From Pseudeuparius sepicola (lineage: Eukaryota; Arthropoda; Insecta; Coleoptera; Anthribidae), in contig OY987301.1 of the NCBI GenBank assembly GCA_963920635.1, positions 22,610,501 to 22,674,500 on the forward strand: a DNA stretch of 64,000 nucleotides, in the 5' to 3' direction. Below are positions 10,029 through 20,800 of the stretch, piece after piece. The notes below the pieces were generated by a model. The model was not told where the DNA came from and made no database searches. It was given only the letters and a program-made list of their open reading frames with translations. The stretch's first letter is position 1. Every line of letters begins with the position of its first letter. Both the position numbers and the translations under genes were made by a program.

Positions 10029-13000
10029 ATGTCAATGTCTCATCGCTCAAGGGTTTCAACCCCTTCGTCCATATTAAAGAAAACTCCCCCATTAACAAGA
10101 GTGAACCAATTTAGTCAAAAGCCACAGAAAGTTAGGTTCGTTTTACCACATACGAAAAGGGTGCAAAACATTTTTCAAGAGGTCATAGATAATAATAGTG
10201 TATCTAAAGATTATGAACAGTTAGTTTGTTTAATTCGGGATGCTGACTTGTTAGATAATGATATTTTGTCGCTGTTAAAAGAAGCCACTGAATGTATTTC
10301 TCTTTTAAATCGGGACTTGAGGTTGTTTGTCGAAGCATTACTTGGAATCAATTGGACGGACCGAAATGAGGGGATAGTTAAGGAATATCAGTCCTTTATT
10401 GTGAATTTATTGTGCGCTCATAATTACCATGCTAAGTTTGTGATTAATAAGTTGGTGACATTATTTTTACCAGGTAAAAGAATTTTAAAATCCATAAATG
10501 CATGTTTTGATCTAATGTGCGAACATATTTTTTTAGATGCAAATGAACCTGAATGGCCAGATGGCGAACCATCAGATGCAGATTGTAAGAAGTGTGTGAA
10601 TGTGCATGCTCTACTTAATGCTTTGTTGAAAGTCGTTCCTATGTAAGTTGTGTTTAAAATGTAACTATTTTTCTTTTAAGCTGCCACCCAATTATTTTTA
10701 ACAATGTGGCTATTTATACGTCCGACACATATAAAAGTTGGTATACGTCTTGTGCTCTCATTGGCGAGTTAAGTCACATGCACGTGGCTTCTTTGCACGT
10801 ACATTTAACTCCATACCTACACGTCCGAGTCCGAAGTAAACGTTGCAATAAAGAGTGCAATGGACTTTCCCGAAATTTTAAAAGATTTATGCCTTGTTTA
10901 CGTACGCTATGTTTAAAGTTTTGTAAGCAGCAAAAATCGCTTTAGAAAATTATTCTCGATTTGATTGAGGGACAAAATCTTCATGACAGCTTATGCAGTT
11001 ATTTTGCAGGTGTTCTGCAAATTGATGTCGATTAGTGACTCGATCAATGAATACCTCAGTCTAGTGAGTGATAGAAAATTAAATTGGCGTTCACATATTG
11101 AAAAAAGAGTAAATCTAGCCCGCGGGGCGATCCGCTCTCTTTTCCCCCTACTCTGCTATAATTCAAAATTATCCTTAGAAAATAGACTGCTAATATACAC
11201 GATGATTATAAGACCACTTATCGCATACGCTGGTCCAGTATGGTCTACAGTGGCCAAAACAAATTTCAATAAACTTGAAACGTTGCAAAATAAAGCATTA
11301 AGACTAGTGGCCGGCGCACCCTGGTATGTCCGCAACGATACTATAAGGAGGGACCTCGGGATTTGCAACCTCTCTGACTTTATTAGGTCAGAGACGGTGC
11401 AAATCTACGAGAATGTAGGCCCTCAACATCCTAACAATCTCCTAAGACAAGCCATTGGCTATATACCTGACAGAAACAAGCCTTACCATAGAATAAGAGA
11501 TTTTCTCCCTGTACCTCCTCCATAAAGAAAATTATTCGAAATTTACTGTTTTTAAATAGCGAATTTATTCATTTTTCAATAACTTACAAGAAACAAAATT
11601 ATAGTTTGTGAGGTTTTTGCAAGAACTCGTTGACTAACCAACCATGCCCCAAATGAAACAAATTTTAACTAATTTTTCAAAACCAAAACCCCAATTTATT
11701 GACTAAACTTAAGAAACAGAGGACAAAACCACAACTGGTCGTCCTCAACCAAGAACGCAGAAAGAAGAAGAAGAAGTGATACCCATTAAAAAAACTAATA
11801 ATGCCACAATGACACTTCAGATTAGATTGGGTTAGTGGGGTTAGTTCAAGTAGGCACAAGTCACAATAATTATTCCTTGCCTCTCCTGCAAAAATTTGTG
11901 AAATGGGGCTTTCGTCGAAACACTGTGTGTCGTCAATATGCAAACAAATTTACCATAATATATGATTATCAATGATTGGTTGGTGGGGTCATGGGGTCTT
12001 TTATAAACTCATTACCATTACTAAACTAATCATCTTTTTCAGGTGTAAAGAATTGCTATTGCAGTTTATTACATCAAACTACCCATATTATAACAAACCG
12101 ATACATGTACAGGAGTATTATTTGCATAATCTATTATGGATTTTAGCATATCAACCTACATTTAGGCAGGATATTCTACATTTAATTTTCTCAAAGTAAG
12201 AAACTGTATACCTAATATATTATTTTTACTGATGCATATTGTATTATGCCTCATTTTAGACTAGTGATAATGGACGTTAATGCCCCCAAAGAGGAAATAG
12301 AAAAGTTTAAAAATGACGAGGAAGAAGATATATTTCAAATGGACGATGAAACTAAGTCATCCAAGTCACTCAAAACAGCTTTTACAGCTGTAAATCGACA
12401 TAGTGTTGCAGATTCTTTAGACATATGTTTAAATAAAATGTATGACTACTTCATAACTGAGTGCCACAATGAAACAGCAGGGGAACTAGATTGGGATAAA
12501 ACTAAAATCATATATCATGATATGATAAATGTTTTTGACAAAGTAATTTTGCCGACTTATAATACCCATCATGTACAGTTTTCATTGTTTGTTATATGCG
12601 CTTTTAAAACATCGGTAACAGAAGCATTTTTGAATTACTTATGGAAGAAAGTTTGCAATCCAAATGTCGCTCCAGTACTTCGACAAACAGCAGTTACGTA
12701 TATTGCTAGTATCATTGCAAGAGCATCCTATGTTCCATTAACGTAAGTATAAAATACATAATTTAGAACAGAGCATTTAACTTAGTAATTGTTGCCTAGT
12801 GTATTTGCTCCTAGGCCTAGCAACAGTCGTTGTCGTCATTCAGCTGAGAATAACTCAGGGTAGTTGTAGTTACCTCGGGAGTGAGGCGTCTTCAGGTACT
12901 TGATTTTTTGTACACCTACTGCAGAAAGCTGCGGTATCTAGTAAATATACAGGTCCTGCATGAATTGGCACTGCATGATCCTGCTCAAGTACTGCAGAGT

Positions 13001-15501
13001 CCTGCACACGTACTGCAGAGTCCTGCACAAGTACTGCAGACTTCTGCCAAAGTGCTGCAGATGTCCTGCATACAAATTTGTACACCTACTGCAGAAAGCT
13101 GCGGTATCTAGTAAATATACAGGTCCTGCATGAATTGGCACTGCATGATCCTGCTCAAGTACTGCAGAGTCCTGCACACGTACTGCAGAGTCCTGCACAA
13201 GTACTGCAGACTTCTGCCAAAGTGCTGCAGATGTCCTGCATACAAATTTGTACACCTACTGCAGAACCAGATGACCCCTCGCTCAGGATTTACTTATTAT
13301 GTGCCCATTTGAGAAATTATTTTATTAATTTTGTTCATAATATAAAATAGTAATTTACCTTACAAGATCTGAAAATATTGTTTTTTTAGTCGACCAAAGT
13401 ATATTCAAATCAAAGCTTTCAGGACTCGTCTGTGACTTTTTATACAGACCTGCAAAACACTTCGGTAATAGGTACAATAATTTTTTTTTACAATCGACAT
13501 AATGATACAAACTGAATTTTTTATTACCTTTTTAGTAAACTTACGAATGCTAGATTAAAAAATTGTGGCTTTATTATTTGAAACAATAACGCACACTCGT
13601 TCCCACAGTAAAAAAAGCAAGGAAGGCTTTTCCCAAGTTGTAATATGCCCCACATAGTGAAAAATTTGTGATCTATGTGATCGTGGTTGCTACGGTCGCT
13701 TCGGTAACCCAACGTGACAACAGAATGCTAGGAGAATGCCAGGTTCTGTCATCTGGCCAAATAATAAAACATCGGCAGATTTACATTATATAGGTCACCA
13801 AATGCTTAATAAATAAGGAACAGAGCATTCCAGTTTATTTAAAACACTGTTTTTTGCTAATATCTTGGAAACAACATTATAATACTAAATGAAAATTTGT
13901 CACAGGCAAATTTTGCACTAAATTTGTATTTATGTCAACATATCCATTACAAAGGGCTTTATTTTGACATCATGGTAATATCAATAAAATCACTACTTAT
14001 AAGTTGTGGTCCTGGTGACTTTTAAGTGGCAGAAACAGAATATAGACTTTTTGGTTGTTTTTAAGGTATTCATTCGATTATTTATATATTATATTTTTTG
14101 TAATTTCTGAGATATTAAATTAAGTAAAGTGTTTTCAACCTATTCATATGCCTAAAATGCAATTTTATAGTTTGTTTCAAGATTCAATTTAATTTTATGT
14201 TATAGCAGATTTTTTTGTCCGAAGTCTATTTCTTGAAAGTAAATTGGTTCTTAAGAGCTAAAGCAAACCTGTCAAATGAAACTATGGAATTTTTCTAGTA
14301 TGTCCAATAATTTGAATCAATGTAATATATTATGTAAAAAATACATTGAATGCAAAATTACTATTTGTTGGGTTTATAAGCAGGTCAATAAAAATTTGCA
14401 TTTTTACAGAATATTGAAAGCGACCATGCAACAAATTGCTGAATGGATTCACTCTTACATTTCCAACCAAGATGGTCTAGAATGTGTCAATTCTGATGTT
14501 AGAGTTCATTCGGTTTTTTACAGTGTATGCCAGGCACTTTTTTACATAATATCCTTCCGACACAAAGACCTTGTTAGTTCGAAAAAGAACATAACTTTAA
14601 TAGAAAGTTTAAATTTGGGGAAGATGGTGACCTGTCGTTTAAATCCACTTAGAGTTTGCCAGCCTGCGGTGGTTCAAAATTTTGCAGCTATTACTAGAAA
14701 GTATCAGCTAGCATATTGTTATACAATTATAGAACATAATTCGAGGAATATGTTAGCCACGATATATCAGGACCAGAAAGGTTCAGTTGTTGTTTCGAAC
14801 AATGTCTTGAATGATTTTTATCCATTCGACCCTTATGTCTTGGAAAGGTAAGTTGTTTCTTCACATCCTATTTATTCTTGCAATAATGTAAAAACTCAAG
14901 CTGTGACATTCAGACCTTTATACCTTTTATTAAAAAAAATTCAGATTTTGTGATTAAAAATGTAAATACTCTTGCTAGAAACCCTTGATCCAAAAGAATC
15001 AAGGTAATGAATTGTCAAAGTTAGGTCCAACACTCAGTGGTTCAACCCAAAAAAATAATCCAATAATAATAAAAGTAAGAAAACTGATTGAACTTATACC
15101 CAGGAAGGAAAGATTTCCATGTTGCAATATAGAAAAACAACCCGTTTTGTACATTAGTTGGCAAGAATTTCTAAACTAACAATCTAGGGTTAGACCTACA
15201 TACAAAAATTTGCGTTTCCCGACTCCTCAAGCAGAAGTAATTGAAATTTATTATCGATATGGTGATATTTTCTACTTGTTACAGCTCACCGTTGTTATTT
15301 TTTAGATCAGGTAAGAAGATATCCCCAATTTATAGAGATTACCAAGATGATTTTGATGAAAATATGGAAGTAGATGGAAAAGATTCATCAATGAATGAAG
15401 TTGATGATTTTCTTGAAGAAAACAATGCGTTCTCCACGACTCCAAAAGGGTTACGGAAATTCTCTTATGGAGCTTCACCTGGATTTAAATTTAAATCTTA
15501 G
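10029..15501 (+). CDS. RRN3: RNA polymerase I-specific transcription initiation factor RRN3 (TIF-IA)
   Basis: RRN3 binds RNA polymerase I and makes it competent for rDNA promoter initiation in the nucleolus. Five exons join perfectly in frame: 10029-10642, 12043-12195, 12260-12742, 14410-14847 and 15306-15501, giving 627 aa (human about 650). All introns have GT-AG borders, four with GTAAGT/GTAAGA donors. The ATG at 10029 (MSMSHRSRVS) is the first in-frame ATG. Family-diagnostic blocks are LDWDKTKIIYHDMINVFDK, HHVQFSLFVICAFK, EAFLNYLWKK, FYSVCQALFYIISFRHKDL, CRLNPLRVC, FAAITRKYQLAYCYTIIE and the FYPFDPYVLERS near the C-terminus. The body is helical and HEAT-like. An acidic loop (DEEEDIFQMDDE, about residues 275-286) sits where the human protein has its acidic insertion. 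The C-terminal exon is Asp/Glu-rich and ends in Ser/Lys-rich sequence. No defects seen. Confidence 0.95.
10643..12042. other. RRN3 intron 1, with LINE insertion
   Basis: This 1.4-kb intron contains the jockey-like fragment at about 11040-11525. The rest (10643-11039 and 11526-12042) shows no recognised coding or repeat structure. Confidence 0.7.
11040..11525 (+). mobile_element. Jockey-like LINE fragment, C-terminal end of ORF2
   Basis: The frame encodes the region downstream of the reverse transcriptase palm in jockey/BEL-like LINE ORF2 proteins. It runs from YLSLVSDRKLNWRSHIEK through RGAIRSLFPLL, RPLIAYAGPVWST and LQNKALRLVAGAPWYVRN to a stop at 11525. The catalytic FADD block is absent, so the copy is strongly 5'-truncated. 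It is in the same orientation as RRN3, within its first intron. It differs in sequence from the fragment at 1452-3126 and belongs to another subfamily. Confidence 0.8.
12743..14409. other. RRN3 intron 3
   Basis: This 1.67-kb intron holds the 170-bp minisatellite at 12911-13266. The remainder (13267-14409) is AT-rich with no recognised gene. Confidence 0.7.
12911..13266. repeat. 170-bp tandem repeat with internal CTGCAG-rich subrepeats
   Basis: Two full 170-bp units start at TACACCTACTGCAGAA (12911 and 13081) and a partial third begins at 13251. The two full units look identical base for base, which points to a very recent duplication. Inside each unit is a cluster of about 20-21-bp subrepeats of the form TACTGCAGAGTCCTGCACA, so CTGCAG and CCTGCA recur every ~20 bp. 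Both strands stay open in some frames because of the repeat phase, but no protein is implied. Confidence 0.92.
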
Positions 15502-16566
15502 ATATCAATTTTCAATTATTCTTTTATGTGATTCTGTGATCAATTTTTTTATTATGAAAGAATTTTGATTACCAAGGGCACAGACCTATATAGCTTCGCT
15601 AATAGGTCTGTGCCTATATAGTGCCTATATAGCTTCGCTAATAGGTCTGTGCCAAGGGTAAGGTTTTCCTGTCGGAATTTTTTACCAGAATGGCTTTTTT
15701 TAAATAGAAAACCCTAGAAGGGAAAAAGGCCCATACTAAATTGAAAATAAGGGACTGCTGAAGTGTTTTTTTTTCTGCATCTACTAGGAAATCTAATTTT
15801 CGAACACTTATTTATATAGTCTTGTAATATTCCATTAAGTTGAGCATTAGGTTATAAAGATACTATCAACCCAAAAATTCCCAGAATTGTTTTTGTATGT
15901 TGAAGTGTCAACCAAACTGACATAGAAAACGGTATTCAGTTTCAAAAATCAGATAAGAGGTTCTTTTGGTACCTCGATTACTTAGTGCTTCCATATTGGA
16001 CAGAGAAATTATAGTCTCTAGGGAAACATCTAAATTATGGGAATGTGAAAAAATTGAATGTCACTTGTGATGTGGTGCAAAAACATGGAAAATAATTTAT
16101 TGAATGTTTGAGTAACTTGTTCTGTTCAGTTTGCCAGGTATTTTAATAAGGAAATAAATAATTCCTGGAAATACGGAATTGGCTTCAATTGCTACAATTA
16201 TACCTCCTGAAGAACAGACTATGTTTTCCTTATCGTGCCAGCCTCCATATTGACAAAATAGCGTCGAAATAAAGTTTCTTGCGAATATCTCCAAAAATAT
16301 CAACTTTAAGAGAAAAATGCCAATTATAAATATTAATCCCCATTAAATTCTCCACAATAAAGCTACTTAGCACTTTTAACCTGATATTAACCAGTACCAG
16401 AGATAAAGTTTCGTGAATATCTATGTTTGCACAAGCGTAGGAAATACTTATTTACATTGCCAGATGCGTAAGTGCCCTTTTTTGGCTGAGGAGGTTGTTT
16501 AAAGACCGAGGCAAAGCGAGGGTTTGTGAAGGGATGCACGAGAGCTGTCTAGTTGCGGAAAAATAG
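15502..16566. other. RRN3 3' flank
   Basis: The likely RRN3 3' UTR and flank. There is no AATAAA within the first 500 bases after the stop; the first clear one is at 16153-16158. A 73-bp miniature inverted-repeat insertion lies at 15579-15651. No gene is recognised. Confidence 0.5.
15579..15651. mobile_element. Tiny inverted-repeat insertion in RRN3 3' flank
   Basis: The block starts CACAGACCTATATAGC and ends TAATAGGTCTGTG, so its ends are inverted repeats. It is flanked by CCAAGGG on both sides (15572-15578 and 15652-15658), a 7-bp target duplication. Inside, a ~30-bp segment (CCTATATAGCTTCGCTAA plus TAGGTCTGTG) is duplicated in tandem. In RRN3 mRNA it would form a strong hairpin. Confidence 0.7.
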
Positions 16567-16773
16567 GCCTTCGTTTCTGTTGCTCCGCAATCTGCATTAA
16601 TTACTGTCTGGAACAGTCTTGTACCAACACTGACGAAACCTAAGAGGATAATGACTACAAAATACGAAAACAGAAGTTCAACTGAGTTTATGGACCAGGA
16701 CTACGAGGAGACACAAGACGGAATCGCTTCAGCAGAAAACAACGAGAGTGAGGATGCTCATGTTGTGGAATGA
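16567..16773 (+). other. Unrecognised short open frame with coding-like composition
   Basis: An open stretch of 68 codons lies between TAG (16564-16566) and TGA (16771-16773). It includes an internal ATG at 16651 followed by a hydrophilic, acidic tail (MTTKYENRSSTEFMDQDYEE, then Asn/Glu/Asp-rich). The codon composition is less AT-rich than the surroundings. It could be a remnant of a transposon accessory protein or a retrocopied exon. I do not recognise the family. Confidence 0.3.
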
Positions 16774-16776
16774 GAC

Positions 16777-16983
16777 TTAAAAAGGCCCTTTATTGGCCAC
16801 AGATGCAACGGCAAACGGAAAAAGATAAATGTTGGTTATCTCCGACGGAACATCAAACGGCAACGGAATTTTAGTTTATAAAAGGTAACATCAAATTTTC
16901 CATGTCCAACTTTCAAACGTCAAACGGAAACGTCAGACTTCAAATGGCAACGTCAAACGTCAAAGTTTATAAATCGGGCTTAA
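16777..16983. mobile_element. Possible MITE flanked by TTAA
   Basis: TTAA occurs at 16777-16780 and 16980-16983. The ends just inside (AAAGGCCCTTTA and ATAAATCGGGC) are imperfect inverted repeats. The interior contains several CAAACGG, CAACGTCAAACG and similar short repeats. A TTAA target is typical of piggyBac-type elements, but the terminal match is short. Confidence 0.4.
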
Positions 16984-17822
16984 AATTAAAGAGTCCCTGC
17001 CACCACTAGTTTTAAAAATTTTGGATCAATGAGAGTATGTCCTGATTTGTCCTGTTGTCAGAATTATGATCGTCATTAGTTAGCTGTTTGCCATCCATTC
17101 AAAATTTAATATATGAATTTTTTTGACAATTAAAAACGTGGGAACCAAATAGAGTAGCTGGACGTTGACAACGCTAAGATTGAAGCAATCAGCGTTTTAG
17201 GGGCATGACATCGTGCCCCTAGAAAAAACTTATAAAAAGAATGGTGTGACATAATCCCATTAAAGTAATTAAATCAAATTCCATATTTCTGTGGAATTAT
17301 TTCCTTATTGAACCTATTTTTTCTCCCTGACGCCTGGCCTATAGATATTCTAAACTTTAATAGATTTCTTTGTAAAATAATTTTTATTTCCAATTATATT
17401 TAAAATCTTATACAGTGACTCCTTCTCATATACCGCGATATCTGCTTGAAGTTTTTCGGGGTATACATTCTGCCGGTCACTGTATAATATATTATATATA
17501 GAATGTATGTAACAATTTGTAGATGTCCAACAATATACTTTTGTTTCAGTTAAAATATTTTTTATTTTCCGATCAATTCATTTATAAATACCTACATAAC
17601 ATTTTTTTCTATACACTAAAAATAATTTTAAAGTAAAACATAATGAGATGGAAATCACAGAACTGAGTATTAGATCTCCTCTGATTATACCTTACGTGAT
17701 TATTTTTAAATCAGACTCTATAGTATGTTATTACCATTTAACATTGGTTTTACAGAAGGCACAAATATCTTATATTGAATTAACAGTAATTTAAACTATA
17801 AAAACAGAGCCTAAAATGTTGT
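16984..17822. other. Region between RRN3 and ABCG8-like 3' ends
   Basis: Convergent 3' flank. On the minus strand AATAAA (plus strand TTTATT, 17561-17566) lies about 260 bp beyond the ABCG8-like stop codon and is the best candidate poly(A) signal for that gene. A second possible signal is near 17380. Nothing else is recognised. Confidence 0.45.
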
Positions 17823-20800
17823 CTAAGGTTTATTGGTATCATCTCGCTTTTTTGAGCTTGAACAATTTCGTCTTAAATTTATACAGAACGCAAAACAAGT
17901 AACTAGGAAACAGATTAGATAAAACACAAAAATTGCCACTGGAGTATTTCCATAATCCATAACAAAATTTTGAGATGGTAAATATCCGTAATTCGAGAGG
18001 ACTTGTGTTCCATTAGGTGGGGGGCATGGCAGTTGGACGATGATGTCTTGGTGTTGAACCTAAAACAAATTAACAGTTTTATTTTTTACAGTATCAAAGA
18101 CAACAGTTGAATCGTTGAATAGTAATAACCTTTCATTTAATTTTTAATTGGGTTTTTCGTTTTCGCCACCAATTAAAAATTAAATGGATCTGTTTGCGCC
18201 ACAAATAAATTTCAGAAAATATCTAGAACGAAGGTATGGGCTTAATGTTTGCAATAATTTCAGATTATTAGAGAAGTTCATCAAATTATCTAACGCAAAA
18301 AATGGATTGACATTTATGTAAATGTAGACAAGCTAATATTATACCAAAAGGATTACGCCTAAAAGAACCTTTTACTAGTAGGAAATGTAGCAAAATATTG
18401 TTCAGATGTAGTATGATGCTGATAAGAGTAAGAATCCAGAACCAAAGAAGTAACATAAACAAATTATGGGGGGGATATAAATGAAATACGGGAAAATGTT
18501 AGGGAAAGTGTATCTATGATTTTAATTACATATCAAATTGTATCAGCATAAGCTATAATAGGCATTTTGATAGAATCAAACTTAGACAGATTAACAAATT
18601 CTGAAGATTAGTCGAGGAAAAGCATAGTGAGGAATTCAATCAAATAGACAACCATATGTAGTTTTATATAGTTATCTGTAAAACTAACTAAGGAGTGAAT
18701 TTTAATTTTTTGTTAAATTTCGTCAATTATGATAGATTCACATCTTTGCATGGAATGCTAAAATATCTTGTTAGAGACAACTATACATTGTTGGCATTGG
18801 GAGAATAAAAGGAACCTAAAAAACTCAATATACACTGTGTCCCGGATAAGAATGAACAGCATGGGGGTATTGCAAACGGTTAGAGATAGGGCAACGGTTA
18901 AATGGGGAAAAAGTTGCGCAATTTCGAGGTCAATAAATTGGCACACAATAAATTCGTTTTTGAGTTATTTTGAAAAAAGTTAAATTTTGCGTTTTCGATT
19001 TTATTTTTTTCTGAAGTTGCTATCACAGATAGAGAAAAAAGAAAAGCACTTTCTTATGGCACTTTAACGGGCCTTAAGATGGCGTTTTTAGATTTGTTCT
19101 ACAACGTTTCGTTTTTGAGAAACCATCTTCAACTTAATTTTTTTAAATACGGACCTGGATTTTTTTTTGCAGATTTTGAAAGCACTTTTCATTGCAAATA
19201 CCATGATGTATGACAAGAAATATTTTTAAAATGTTTTGAGACAATTATACTGAAAATTCCTTTTTTCCATTAATTTTTTTCTAATGCGGCCCTGTATTTA
19301 ATAATAAGAAGTCTAAATATTAATCAGTATTGTCAACAATTTAACTTACAACTTATCTTTCTATTGGAGAACTAAAAAAAGGACGGCACATAGGATAATA
19401 AAAAATAAATAAAAATCCTCCACCTAGAAGGCTTTGAAACAACGAAACCAATCCCTTGTCATTTGTCATAACTCCCACATATCAGTTAACAATTTATTTC
19501 ATTACAAATGGAGGGTGCTTTTTCAAATGACGACAAATTTAACACGTCAGCATGTTATATCTTGTGTCACAGAAATAGTGTAGAGGCCGAACGAATGTAT
19601 TTTTGCAATTAATAAATGGCAAAAGTTATTGATTACGTTGGCTTAAAGCTTTCTTCTCGCAATTAGGAAAAGCGAAGAATTTACTACAAAACACAATGCG
19701 ACACTGTTTGCTGTACAACAACAGAGGAAAACACTTTACCAGACGCAGGGCCGTAAAATTTAAAAATATTAAGTTTTCAAAGTAAAAATAAACTGTAAGT
19801 TAAATTGTTGTCAATACTGATTAATATTTAGACTCCTTATTATTAAATACAGGGCCGCATTAGACAAAAATGAATGGAAAAAAAGGAATTTTCAGTATAA
19901 TTGTCTCAAAACATTTTAAAAATGTTTCGTGTCATACATCATGGTATTTGCAATGAAAAGTGCTTTCAAAATCTACAAAAAAAAATCCAGGTCCGTATTT
20001 AAAAAAATAAAGTTGAAGATTGAAGGTTTCTCAAAAACGAAACGTTGTAGAACAAATCTAAAAACTCCATCTTAAGGCCCGTTAAAAAGTGCCATAAGAA
20101 AGTGTTTTTCTTTTTTCTCTATCTGTGATAACAACTCGCAAAACGCAAAATTTTACTTTTTTCAAAATAACTCAAAAACGAAAAAAGATATTAAGAATCT
20201 GTTTGTGCCATTTTATTGACCTCAAAATTGCGCAACTTTTTCCCCATTTAACCGTTGCCCTATCTCTCACCGTTTGCAATATCCCCATGCTGTTCATTCT
20301 TACCCGGGACACAGTGTATATACAGGGTGTCTCAAAAATCTAGAGATGGGAAAGTTCCCTCTTTACAAAAATTCCTGGAAAGTTTCCGACCAAAATTCCC
20401 GAAACTTTCGGAAAGTTTCCAATTTTCTTTTTTTATTGTTTACTTTAATTCGTCACACTTAGAGCTTTCCAAAAATACCAAATATGTCATATTTTAAGTG
20501 AAATTTGCTAAAGACATGGTAGAAAAGGTATAATATCACAAAATGTAAAAGTTTTGCTTTGTAATTCGTATTTCATGTTCATAATTCAAATTTCCACTTT
20601 CAGGTTTTAAATTATTAGTATTATTAATTAATTACTACCTACAGTAAAAAACGTAAGAAGTAACGTTTTTTTTTTGTTAAAAAAATACTATTATTTTTTT
20701 GCAGACTTAGCTGGGACAAAAAAAACCATTACTCCCGCTAAACCAAAAGTGATATGTAACCGTGTTGTGCAGATTTTTTATTCACTTTACTAGTCTAATG

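Noticed and set aside
10706..10945. 79-codon frame in RRN3 intron 1
   Set aside because: No similarity to known proteins; lies between spliced exons with clear borders.
12911..13266. CRISPR-like or protein-coding reading of the repeats
   Set aside because: Units are contiguous 170-bp tandems with no unique spacers, in a eukaryotic intron; the frames follow the repeat and are not genes.
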